From Hydrogenobacter sp. T-8 (GTDB lineage: Bacteria > Aquificota > Aquificia > Aquificales > Aquificaceae), in NCBI RefSeq assembly GCF_011006175.1, contig NZ_CP048795.1:434001-498000 (forward strand): 64,000 nt of DNA, read 5' to 3'. The position numbers and the translations under genes are program-made. Below are positions 8,565 to 16,295 of the stretch, one piece after another; position 1 is the first letter of the stretch, and each line of letters opens with the position of its first letter. The notes beneath the pieces are model-generated. The model made no database searches, was not told the DNA's origin, and saw only the letters and a program-made list of their open reading frames with translations.

Positions 8565-9850
8565 AGGTTCAGATAGAAGCCCTCACAAGGGTAGAGGGAG
8601 GAGGTAGCCTTGAGGTGTTTTTAAGGGATGGAAAACCAGAAAGTCTAAGGCTTTCAATATACGAGCCACCAAGGTTCATAGAAGGTATACTCAAAGGAAA
8701 GCCTTACCAAGTTATACCAGACATTACCGCACGCATATGTGGAATATGCCCCGTCGCTTATCAGATGAGCGGTGTTCAGGCTATAGAGGACGCCTTCTGC
8801 GTCAAAATACCAGAAGATATAGAAGAAATTAGAAGGCTAATGTATTTTGGAGAGTGGGTTCAAAGCCACGCATTGCACGTATTTTTCCTACATCTTCCCG
8901 ATTTTTTCAATGTCCCATCAATCATTGAGCTTTCCAAAATAGACAAAGGTCTTGTGCTTGCAGGGATGGAGATAAAAAGGGCTGGAAGCTTTATAATCCA
9001 AGCTCTCGGAGGAAGAACTTCCCATCCAGTCTCTGTTGTCCCAGGTGGCTTTAATGCTCTTCCTGAGAGCCTTTCGGAGTTAAAGGAGACCCTTGAAAAG
9101 GCTCTTGAAAAAGCCCTATGGACTGTGGAAAAACTAAAGGCTCTTAATTTTCCAGACTTTGAACTCAAGGAGGTTTTATTTGTCTCTCTCATAGAGGAGG
9201 ATTATCCAATACTTAAGGGAGATATCTATCTTGAAGGCGTAAGGGTTAGTCCAAAAGAGTTCAAGAGTTTCTTTGTAGAGTTTGAAGTCCCCTATTCCAC
9301 CGCTAAGCATGCCATGACAAAGTATGGAAGAGTTTACTTGGTAGGTCCTATCGCCCGTTTTAACAACGCCTTTGAAAAGCTCTCACCACTTGCCATGGAA
9401 ACCGCTCAGAAACTAAGCCTCGAACCCATGGTAAAAAACCCCCACAAGGGCATTCTCGTAAGAATTGTGGAGATAGTCCATGCCCTTGAAAGGTCTATTC
9501 GGATAGTGAAGGACTACAAAAAGCCACAAAGAGGTAAAGTTGAAGTAGTCCCGAGGAGCTCCACTGGTTATGGAGTATCAGAGGCACCAAGAGGCATACT
9601 TTGGCATTCCTATTCCTTTGACAGCGAAGGCAGGATACTAAGTGCGAACATAGTCCCGCCCACCTCTCAAAACCAAAGAGCCATAGAGCTTTCCCTCTGG
9701 GAGCTCATAAAGGACAAGGAAAATATCAAAGAGGATTGGCTTAGAGACCATGCGGAGCCTGTGATAAGGAGCTTTGACCCCTGCATCTCTTGTGCCACGC
9801 ACTTTCTTAAGGTGAGCCTCAAAGATGCTAAGAAGTTTAATTTGGCTTGA
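8561..9850 (+). CDS. hydA: NiFe hydrogenase alpha (large, catalytic) subunit
   Basis: The large subunit carries the NiFe site that splits or forms H2. The L1 motif RICGIC is near residue 60 and the L2 motif DPCISCATH close to the end, giving the four metal cysteines. Fifteen residues follow the histidine (FLKVSLKDAKKFNLA), the usual peptide that a maturation protease removes. No maturation genes (hyp, protease) are in the window. The ATG at 8561 has AAGGGA 6 nt upstream and an ATGA overlap with hydD; an ATG at 8555 is the alternative. The operon order supports a group 3b bidirectional NAD(P)-linked enzyme; it may also reduce polysulfide. Confidence 0.92.
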   Translation: MKVQIEALTRVEGGGSLEVFLRDGKPESLRLSIYEPPRFIEGILKGKPYQVIPDITARICGICPVAYQMSGVQAIEDAFCVKIPEDIEEIRRLMYFGEWVQSHALHVFFLHLPDFFNVPSIIELSKIDKGLVLAGMEIKRAGSFIIQALGGRTSHPVSVVPGGFNALPESLSELKETLEKALEKALWTVEKLKALNFPDFELKEVLFVSLIEEDYPILKGDIYLEGVRVSPKEFKSFFVEFEVPYSTAKHAMTKYGRVYLVGPIARFNNAFEKLSPLAMETAQKLSLEPMVKNPHKGILVRIVEIVHALERSIRIVKDYKKPQRGKVEVVPRSSTGYGVSEAPRGILWHSYSFDSEGRILSANIVPPTSQNQRAIELSLWELIKDKENIKEDWLRDHAEPVIRSFDPCISCATHFLKVSLKDAKKFNLA

Positions 9851-10508
9851 GGAGGTCTCTTCTACGCAAGAGGTGGCAAAGAGGTTTCTTGTGGGCACTG
9901 TGGTGGTTGCAAACAGGCAAACCTCTGGTCGTGGAAGGCTTGGAAGACATTGGCACTCTCCAGAGGGTGGACTATACCTTAGCTTTTCTATTCCAGTGGG
10001 CATAAAAGACGAGTCTACTTTACCCCTCGTGGTCGCTCACTCGGTGGCTTCTTACCTCAAAGCTCTTGGCTTTATGCCTGCTATAAAGTGGGTCAATGAC
10101 CTTTATGTGGGTGGAAAAAAGGTCTGTGGCGTTCTCACAGAAAGGCTAAGGGACAGGATAGTTATAGGTGTGGGAATTAATCTCAACCAAGAGAGCTTTC
10201 CAAAGGACCTTGAAGCCATATCTCTTAGAATGCTTAGTGGTAAGACCTTTGATAAGGTTAGTTTCCTTCTGGAGCTTTTAGAGTTTATTGAAAGGGACAT
10301 AGAAAAGCTCAATGCCTTTGGCTTTGTTGCCTTCAAGCAAGCCATAGAAGACAGGCTACTTTTCAAGGATAGTGAGGTCATACTTTACACTCCAGAGCCA
10401 GTGGTAGGCATTTTAAAGGGCATCTCTGAGGAGGGAAGCCTGCTTTTGCTAACTCAAGAAGGTCTCAAGTCTTTTAGTGTAGGAGACCTTACCCTTAGGG
10501 CTTTGTGA
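9825..10508 (+). CDS. birA: Biotin-protein ligase (catalytic domain only)
   Basis: The 227-residue protein has the biotinyl-AMP loop QTSGRGRLGRHW (residues 32-43), the KWVNDLYVGGKKVCG motif and the small C-terminal SH3-like domain. It lacks the N-terminal helix-turn-helix, so it is a monofunctional ligase that attaches biotin to carboxylase carrier proteins rather than a repressor. It overlaps hydA by 26 bp. bioA for biotin synthesis is also in this window at 17749. Confidence 0.9.
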   Translation: MLRSLIWLEEVSSTQEVAKRFLVGTVVVANRQTSGRGRLGRHWHSPEGGLYLSFSIPVGIKDESTLPLVVAHSVASYLKALGFMPAIKWVNDLYVGGKKVCGVLTERLRDRIVIGVGINLNQESFPKDLEAISLRMLSGKTFDKVSFLLELLEFIERDIEKLNAFGFVAFKQAIEDRLLFKDSEVILYTPEPVVGILKGISEEGSLLLLTQEGLKSFSVGDLTLRAL

Positions 10509-10511
10509 TGT

Positions 10512-10517
10512 TATACT
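10512..10517 (+). promoter_or_regulatory. -10 element 7 nt before hisG
   Basis: TATACT at 10512-10517 ends 7 nt before the hisG ATG (10525), so the predicted start of transcription falls on or near the start codon. TTACCC at 10489-10494, 17 bp upstream, is only a weak -35 match. Confidence 0.4.
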
Positions 10518-10524
10518 TTAAGCC

Positions 10525-11148
10525 ATGCTAAAGATTGCTCTACCAAAGGGCAGGCTCTTTGAAGAAAGCCTTGAGCTTTTTCTCAAAAAGGGAATAATAC
10601 AAGAGGGCTTTGAAGAGGGAAGAAGGCTAAGCGTAAGGGTTGGAGACTATGAGTTTCTCCTTGTGAAACCCTCAGATGTGCCTGTTTATGTGGAAAACGG
10701 CGTAGCGGACCTTGGAGTGGTTGGCAGAGATGTCCTACTTGAGAAAAAACCAGACCTGTATGTGCTTTTTGACCTTGGAATAGGCTTTTGCAGGATAGTG
10801 GTGGCAGGCAAGGAAGAAAACAGAGAAAAATACCTCAAAAGCTCATACTTAAAGGTTGCCACTAAATACCCTCGCATAACTCAAGAATTTTTTTCAGAAA
10901 AGGGCGTGAAGTGTAAGGTCATACCCCTGAGCGGTTCAGTAGAGCTTGCACCCCTTATTGGACTTTCTGACTTTATTGTGGACTTGGTGCAAACAGGAAG
11001 GACTTTGAGGGAAAATAATCTTGCGGTAATAGAGGAGATAACCACCTCTACCGCCATGCTGGTCTGCAACAGAGCGAGCTACAGAAATAAAAAGGCAGAA
11101 GTTTTGCAGGTTCTTGAGAGGTTCGTATGTTTGAGTTCTACACGGTAA
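10525..11148 (+). CDS. hisG: ATP phosphoribosyltransferase, short form
   Basis: First step of histidine synthesis: ATP and PRPP give phosphoribosyl-ATP. At 207 residues it is the short HisG that needs the HisZ regulatory subunit, which is not in the window. It opens LKIALPKGRLFEES; GVADLGVVGRDVLLE and the PRPP site DFIVDLVQTGRTLRENNL are family signatures. The last eight residues (FVCLSSTR) are encoded inside a degenerate CRISPR repeat at 11129-11157, and the stop at 11146-11148 lies within it, so the C-terminus has probably been replaced or set by the array. Confidence 0.93.
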   Translation: MLKIALPKGRLFEESLELFLKKGIIQEGFEEGRRLSVRVGDYEFLLVKPSDVPVYVENGVADLGVVGRDVLLEKKPDLYVLFDLGIGFCRIVVAGKEENREKYLKSSYLKVATKYPRITQEFFSEKGVKCKVIPLSGSVELAPLIGLSDFIVDLVQTGRTLRENNLAVIEEITTSTAMLVCNRASYRNKKAEVLQVLERFVCLSSTR

Positions 11149-11468
11149 ATAGGCAACTTAGAAAGGAAGTTTCAACTCCACACGGTAGATTAGCAACTGT
11201 AAAGGAAAAGGCGAGCAATAGTGTTGAGAAAGGTAGTTTCAACTCCACACGGTAGATTAGCAACAGCTATTAGAAAATGCTTGATAGATAAGCATTTGCT
11301 AAGTTTCAACTCCACACGGTAGATTAGCAACTTCTAAATTTACCCATGCAAGACCGCCACCCCTCGCAGTTTCAACTCCACACGGTAGATTAGCAACTGT
11401 AATAATGGAACAGGTTAAACAAACCCCACCTCAAAACTGGTTTCAACTCCACACGGTAGATTAGCAAC
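11129..11468 (-). CRISPR. CRISPR array: five intact repeats and one degenerate terminal repeat
   Basis: Five identical 29-nt repeats lie at 11169-11197, 11236-11264, 11303-11331, 11369-11397 and 11440-11468. On the plus strand each begins GTTTCAACTCC and ends GATTAGCAAC. The four spacers are 38, 38, 37 and 42 nt. A sixth copy at 11129-11157 matches at 22 of 29 positions and is only 11 nt from the next repeat. Read on the minus strand the repeat ends in GTTGAAAC, the 8-nt handle type of type I-B/III crRNAs. A strong minus-strand promoter at 11489-11517 and the decayed repeat at the opposite end agree on leftward transcription. No cas genes are in the window. Confidence 0.96.
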
Positions 11469-11488
11469 CTCAACTTGCCACATAAAGA

Positions 11489-11517
11489 ATAATAAGACAT
11501 ATCAAGCCTTTTGTCAA
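11489..11517 (-). promoter_or_regulatory. CRISPR leader promoter
   Basis: On the minus strand TTGACA (plus coordinates 11517-11512), 17 bp, and TATTAT (11494-11489) form a near-consensus promoter whose start would be about 15 nt before the first repeat (11468). The flanking segment to about 11600 is the likely leader; it has no open frame of note. Confidence 0.72.
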
Positions 11518-11623
11518 GGGGATACCCCTCTCAAGTGAAGGTGGTTTGCCAGAAGTGGCAGGTCATGCAGGGTTGAGTGTGGTATTGTCAAATTTAAACC
11601 ATTGAGAGACAAGGCTTTGAGCT

Positions 11624-11694
11624 ATACGCCGTATCGCCGTAAAACCGTATTTATGTTTTTACGGCGTTATGGTCATACGGTCGTATGGCATAAT
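11624..11694 (+). promoter_or_regulatory. Operator cluster of ATACG/CGTAT half-sites upstream of the RHH gene
   Basis: Three nested inverted repeats lie here: ATACG-C-CGTAT (11624-11634), CGCCGTAAAA (11635-11644) with TTTTACGGCG (11657-11666), and CATACG-GT-CGTATG (11674-11687). CATAAT (11689-11694) may be the -10 of the next gene, ending 7 nt before its ATG. Dense palindromic half-sites in front of a ribbon-helix-helix gene suggest autoregulation. The long arm pair could also form an RNA hairpin. Confidence 0.6.
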
Positions 11695-11701
11695 ATAAGC
11701 T

Positions 11702-11911
11702 ATGAAAAACAAGGCTCAGAGAAGGCAAAAGCACAAGAAAACCACTGTTATCCTACCCTACGACCTCTGGGAAAGCCTACGGATAGAGAGCATAAAGAAA
11801 AACATCTCAATGGGAGAGTTGATAGCAAATAAGCTAAGAGAGTTAGAAAAGCTCAGAGAAAAGACTACCATAATGGAAGTTGACGAGGACGGACTTCTCA
11901 AGTCTCTTTAG
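11702..11911 (+). CDS. Ribbon-helix-helix DNA-binding protein
   Basis: A 69-residue basic protein. KKTTVILPYDLWESLRIESIKKNISMGELIANKL (residues about 12-45) has the beta-strand, helix, helix pattern of the CopG/Arc/MetJ fold: TTVILPYDLW is the DNA-contacting strand and the second helix follows. Such proteins bind short palindromes as dimers, and the palindrome cluster immediately upstream is the natural target. No toxin partner is adjacent, so it is not obviously an antitoxin. No Shine-Dalgarno is present; the mRNA is probably leaderless. Its closeness to the CRISPR leader may be chance. Confidence 0.75.
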   Translation: MKNKAQRRQKHKKTTVILPYDLWESLRIESIKKNISMGELIANKLRELEKLREKTTIMEVDEDGLLKSL

Positions 11912-12015
11912 TGAATACTAGCCCTTTAGCCTCAAGAATCAAAAGCCCTATTCAGTTGCCAAGATGTCATGGAAGCACAGGCTTCCAAAAACCTATGAAA
12001 GGGATTATACACCAT

Positions 12016-12660
12016 TTATTCACATTCCGCAAGTGGGTAGCTAAAGGGTGGTAAATTTACCTCTCCGTAGGGTGTCCTAAGGGGGTTTTCAAGGAGCTTT
12101 TCTATGAGGCTTAGCCTTTCCTCAAGGCTCTCAATAGGCATGCCATATATCTTTGCCAACTCCTCAAGCTCTGGAGCTTTGCCAAGTTTTTTGGCTATCT
12201 CCCTTGCGATAACATAGGCTTTTTGGTCTATCTCTGGATAGATGTCCTTTATGTAGGTTAAGAGGTCAGAGGAGTAGACCACCACTCTGTGAACCCTTGC
12301 CATTGTTTGAACCATCTGCTCCACCGTGGTCTGCTCGTAAGTGCTCCTTTGCCCCTCTATGCTTAGACCTGCTATGAGTTTACCATTAATCTCTTGGGCG
12401 TGGTATATGCAATAGGTTTGTGGGACTTCTTCCCAGCCATGCTCCATGGCTACACTAAGGAAAGCTCCCATAGCCTCTTCTCTGCTTTGGAATATATGCA
12501 GGAGTTTGTCAAAGTCCTCGTCCTGTATGCTTGCCACAAGGAGAGTGCAATCACCTATGGGTAGCTTTTCAAAGGTTGGAGATAGCTCCTGCCAGTCTGG
12601 AAAAGGCTCAAGGCTTGCTGGGTCTTGTGGTAGGTTTCTAAAGAGTTTTTGCACTTTCAT
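12016..12660 (-). CDS. Conserved-looking protein of unknown function
   Basis: A 214-residue soluble protein with no signal peptide or membrane segment. The N-terminal half is rich in aromatic and acidic residues; the C-terminal half (from about 135) is helical and includes AREIAKKLGKAPELEELAKIYGM, a segment that could be a helix-turn-helix. I do not recognise the family. GGAGG lies 8 nt before the ATG and TATAAT at 12689-12684 (minus strand) about 22 nt beyond, so it looks like a real, separately transcribed gene. It diverges from bpsA. Confidence 0.7.
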   Translation of the reverse strand: MKVQKLFRNLPQDPASLEPFPDWQELSPTFEKLPIGDCTLLVASIQDEDFDKLLHIFQSREEAMGAFLSVAMEHGWEEVPQTYCIYHAQEINGKLIAGLSIEGQRSTYEQTTVEQMVQTMARVHRVVVYSSDLLTYIKDIYPEIDQKAYVIAREIAKKLGKAPELEELAKIYGMPIESLEERLSLIEKLLENPLRTPYGEVNLPPFSYPLAECE

Positions 12661-12679
12661 AATAGCCTCCGTGTTGTGC

Positions 12680-12689
12680 TATAATTATA
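12680..12689. promoter_or_regulatory. Bidirectional -10 element between the unknown gene and bpsA
   Basis: TATAATTATA at 12680-12689 reads TATAAT on both strands, so one 10-bp palindrome can serve the leftward gene at 12660 and the rightward bpsA. No strong -35 box is visible on either side. Confidence 0.5.
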
Positions 12690-12720
12690 CAGCTTAAACT
12701 CTTGGAATGGAGGTGGTATA

Positions 12721-13788
12721 TTGAGCATTCTTGTGGAGCTTGCCAGTAGGGCAAGGGAATTGGGTGGTGTTAGGGTTTACAAAAAGAACATAGAGCGTGT
12801 GCTTTCCGCACTTCTCAAAAGTGGAGACTTTTGGGAAATTGTGGATATGTCCGACCTGCCTGTGCCTGCTGCCTCTGGCATAGTAAAGACCTTGGTGGAG
12901 AAGGGCATAGCCTTTATAGATGACGAGGAAAACATAAGGCTCACTCAAAAGGGTTTTGACTTGGTCAGAGACCTTGGCATAGAGCCATACGTGGAATATG
13001 TGTGCCAAGCCTGTGGGGGCAGAGGCATTCCCTTTTATGTGGACATAGAGTTTTATAGAGAGTTTCTTCAAATTACAAAGGACAGACCCAAAGCCATAAG
13101 GGACTACGACCAAGGCTCTGTCACGCCAGAGACCACGGTGGCAAGGGTGCTCTTTATGGATTCCAGAGGAGACCTAAGAAACAAGGATATTCTTGTCTTG
13201 GGTGCAGAGGATGACCTTACTGGTCTGGCGGTAGCCCTCTCAAGGAAGGCTCGCAGTGTTCTGGTTATAGACATAGACAAGAGATTAATAGACTTTGACA
13301 ACAGGATTTTCAAAGAGCTTGGCATAGATAACGCAGAGGCAAGGGTTTGGGATTTGAGAAACCCATTCCCTCAAGAAATATTGGGACACTATGATGTCTT
13401 TGTCTCAGACCCACCAGAGACACTGCCTGCCTTTAGGGCTTTTATAGGTAGAGGCATAGCAACCCTTAGAGAAGATGGTGGTGTAGGCTATTTTGGTCTA
13501 ACTCTCAGAGACTCCTCTGTCTTTCGCTGGAGAGACTTTCAAACCGCTCTGACCACAGAGTTTGGTGTTGCCATAACAGATATAGTCCAAGACTTTAACA
13601 CCTACATAACTTGGGATTACCATGCAGAGACAAAAGCGGCAGAGGTTGCTCCAGTAAAAAGACAGCCTAAGGGAGTATGGTATAGGTCTGCGTGGTATAG
13701 AGTGGAGGCACTTCCTGGCTTCAAAAGGTGGAACGAGCCCATATCTGACGATGTCTTTTACCTTGATGAAGAGGGTTCAACCACTTGA
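12721..13788 (+). CDS. bpsA: Branched-chain polyamine synthase
   Basis: BpsA adds aminopropyl groups from decarboxylated SAM to spermidine to make quaternary branched polyamines, which stabilise nucleic acids in hyperthermophiles. The 355-residue protein has an N-terminal winged-helix-like part, a CQACGGRG zinc-type motif near 99, and a methyltransferase-like core with ILVLGAEDDLTGLAVAL and the catalytic VSDPPETLPAF motif, as in the Thermococcus enzyme. The TTG at 12721 has GGAGGT 6 nt upstream. Its TGA stop is inside the -35 box of the tRNA-Glu promoter. The gene is a strong marker for a thermophilic host. Confidence 0.88.
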   Translation: MSILVELASRARELGGVRVYKKNIERVLSALLKSGDFWEIVDMSDLPVPAASGIVKTLVEKGIAFIDDEENIRLTQKGFDLVRDLGIEPYVEYVCQACGGRGIPFYVDIEFYREFLQITKDRPKAIRDYDQGSVTPETTVARVLFMDSRGDLRNKDILVLGAEDDLTGLAVALSRKARSVLVIDIDKRLIDFDNRIFKELGIDNAEARVWDLRNPFPQEILGHYDVFVSDPPETLPAFRAFIGRGIATLREDGGVGYFGLTLRDSSVFRWRDFQTALTTEFGVAITDIVQDFNTYITWDYHAETKAAEVAPVKRQPKGVWYRSAWYRVEALPGFKRWNEPISDDVFYLDEEGSTT

Positions 13789-13813
13789 CATGAAAGGTAT
13801 GCTTTGCTATAAT
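13785..13813 (+). promoter_or_regulatory. Consensus promoter for tRNA-Glu (and probably gyrB)
   Basis: TTGACA (13785-13790), a 17-bp spacer and TATAAT (13808-13813): a perfect promoter. The -35 overlaps the bpsA stop codon, and the tRNA starts 13 nt after the -10. Confidence 0.85.
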
Positions 13814-13826
13814 TTATAAAGGTTTA

Positions 13827-13902
<76 letters not shown>

Positions 13903-13913
13903 CTTTTAAAAGC

Positions 13914-16295
13914 ATGGGAAAGAAAAGAGAAGAAAACCTTCAAACGGACTATCAAGCAACAGACATAAAGGCAGTTACTGGTCTTGAGCATGTCCGCTTA
14001 AGACCCTCTATGTATATAGGAGACATAGGTGAAAGGGGGCTTCATCATCTCATATGGGAAATACTTGACAATGCGGTTGACGAACATATGGCTGGTTATG
14101 CCAGCCACATAACCCTTATAATCCATGCGGACGGTTCTATAACAGTAGAGGATGACGGAAGGGGTATACCCGTAGACATACATCCAGAGACTGGTCTTCC
14201 TGCGGTTCAGATGGTCTTTACCATGCTCGGTGCAGGAGGAAAGTTTGACAAAAAGGTCTACAGATACTCTGGGGGTTTGCATGGTGTGGGTGCTTCTGTG
14301 GTAAACGCCCTATCTGAATGGCTTATGGTGGAGGTCTACAGGGACGGGAAGATAAACAAGCAGGAATACAGAAGAGGAGAGCCGTTATACGAAGTAAAGG
14401 TAGTAGGCAATACCACAAAGCGTGGAACAAAGGTGGTCTTTAAGCCAGACCCAGAGATATTTGAAACTACAAAGATAAAATTTGACATCGTAGAAAGACG
14501 CATAAGGGAGTTGGCATATTTAAACCCTGAGTGCACCTTTAGGCTTGTTGACGAAAGAAGTGGAAAAGACTTAACCTACAAGTTTGACAAAGGCATAGAG
14601 GATTTGGTGAAGTTCCTCTGCGGTGGCAAGGAGCAATTGTTTGACCAAGTGATAAGGATAAGGGGTGAGAAGGATGGCGTGGATGTGGATATAGCCTTTA
14701 CCTATACAAAGGACTACAGAGAGTCTGTGGAAACCTTTGTGAATAACATAAAGACCCTTGAGGGTGGAACGCATCTGACAGGCTTTAGGTCTGGTCTTAC
14801 AAAGGCGGTTATGAAGGTTTTGCCTAATATTAAGCTCCAGAAGGAGCTAAAGGAAACCATAACGGGTGAAGACCTAAGGGAGGGGCTTGTGGCGGTCATA
14901 TCTTGCAAAGTGCCAGAGCCTCAGTTTGAGGGACAGACAAAGACAAAACTTGGAAACCAAAATGTAAAGAATATAGTGGAGTCCATAACCTACGAATACC
15001 TCTCAGAATACTTTGACAAAAACAGAGACATATTTAGGCTTATAGTAGAAAAGGCAGTAGAGGCTGCACTGGCAAGAGAGGCAGCTAAAAAGGCAAAGGA
15101 GTTAGTGCGTAGAAAGTCTCCTCTTGAGGATTCTTCTCTCCCGGGTAAGTTGGCGGACTGCTCAGAAAAAGACCCAAGCAAGTGCGAGATATTCATAGTA
15201 GAGGGTGAGTCCGCAGGAGGCTCTGCCAAGCAGGGAAGAGACAGAAGAACTCAGGCAATCCTGCCACTAAGAGGAAAAATACTCAACGTGGAAAAGGCAA
15301 GGCTTGACAAGGTCTTTGCTAACGAAGAGGTAAAGACCATAGTTAGCTCTCTCGGTTGTGGTATAGGTGAGGACTTAGACCTTTCAAAGCTCAGGTATCA
15401 CAAAATAATCCTAATGACGGATGCGGACGTGGACGGCTCACATATAAGGACTCTACTTCTTACCTTTTTCTACAGGTATATGCCAAAGTTAATAGACGCA
15501 GGGCATCTCTACATAGCACAGCCACCACTCTATAGAATAAAGAAGGGCAAAAGGTCTCAATATGTGAAGGATGACAGGGAGCTTGAAAGTATTCTCCTCA
15601 AAACCCTTGAAGAGGAGGCGGTCCTAATAGACCAAAGTGGGGCAGAATACAGAGGAGAAAACCTCTCGCAGGTCCTAAAGCAGGTAAAGGAAATTGAAGA
15701 AGGCTACAAGGCTATGGCAAGGCTCAAGGGAGAAGAAGTCCTCAAGGCTCTTCTCATTGCAGGTATTACAGAAGAAGCCCTAAGGGACTCCTCTCTTCTT
15801 GGTGAAAAGATAAAGGAGCTTGAGAAACTACTTCCCGACATGGCTATAGATACCCACTACGATAGGCTTGAGGATGCATATGAGATAGTTTTCAAAGACA
15901 AGATTACTAATAGAAAGGTTATCGTGGATGTGGACTTTCTCTCTTCTCTGTCCTACAAGTCTCTTCTTGAGGGTTCAAGGGTGAGGTTTCCAGTGAGAAT
16001 AGTTTACGAAAAGAAGTCTATAGAGGTGGAAAGCCCGCAGGACCTTTATTCTAAAGCTATGGAGTTGGTAAAGGAGTCCTTTGAAATACAAAGATATAAG
16101 GGTCTTGGGGAGATGAACCCAGAACAGCTTTGGGAAACCACCATGAACCCTGCCACAAGAAGACTTCTCAGAGTTAGCATAGAGGATGCAGCAGAGGCAG
16201 ACAGGATACTCTCCATACTCTTGGGAGAAGAGGTAGAGCCAAGAAGAGAGTTTATAGAGGCCTACGCAAGAGAGGTGAGAAACCTTGATATTTAA
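13914..16295 (+). CDS. gyrB: DNA gyrase subunit B
   Basis: The ATPase subunit of type IIA topoisomerase. The 793-residue protein has the GHKL ATP site (EILDNAVDEHMAG, DDGRGIP, GGLHGVGASVVNALS), the transducer domain, and the TOPRIM/C-terminal motifs VEGESAGGSAKQGRDRRTQ, PLRGK and DADVDGSHIRTLLL, ending with the RYKGLGEMNP motif. It lies only 11 nt after the tRNA-Glu gene with no separate promoter or Shine-Dalgarno, so it is likely co-transcribed and freed by tRNA 3' processing. ParE is an alternative for such sequences; gyrB is more likely from length, but not proven. Confidence 0.93.
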   Translation: MGKKREENLQTDYQATDIKAVTGLEHVRLRPSMYIGDIGERGLHHLIWEILDNAVDEHMAGYASHITLIIHADGSITVEDDGRGIPVDIHPETGLPAVQMVFTMLGAGGKFDKKVYRYSGGLHGVGASVVNALSEWLMVEVYRDGKINKQEYRRGEPLYEVKVVGNTTKRGTKVVFKPDPEIFETTKIKFDIVERRIRELAYLNPECTFRLVDERSGKDLTYKFDKGIEDLVKFLCGGKEQLFDQVIRIRGEKDGVDVDIAFTYTKDYRESVETFVNNIKTLEGGTHLTGFRSGLTKAVMKVLPNIKLQKELKETITGEDLREGLVAVISCKVPEPQFEGQTKTKLGNQNVKNIVESITYEYLSEYFDKNRDIFRLIVEKAVEAALAREAAKKAKELVRRKSPLEDSSLPGKLADCSEKDPSKCEIFIVEGESAGGSAKQGRDRRTQAILPLRGKILNVEKARLDKVFANEEVKTIVSSLGCGIGEDLDLSKLRYHKIILMTDADVDGSHIRTLLLTFFYRYMPKLIDAGHLYIAQPPLYRIKKGKRSQYVKDDRELESILLKTLEEEAVLIDQSGAEYRGENLSQVLKQVKEIEEGYKAMARLKGEEVLKALLIAGITEEALRDSSLLGEKIKELEKLLPDMAIDTHYDRLEDAYEIVFKDKITNRKVIVDVDFLSSLSYKSLLEGSRVRFPVRIVYEKKSIEVESPQDLYSKAMELVKESFEIQRYKGLGEMNPEQLWETTMNPATRRLLRVSIEDAAEADRILSILLGEEVEPRREFIEAYAREVRNLDI

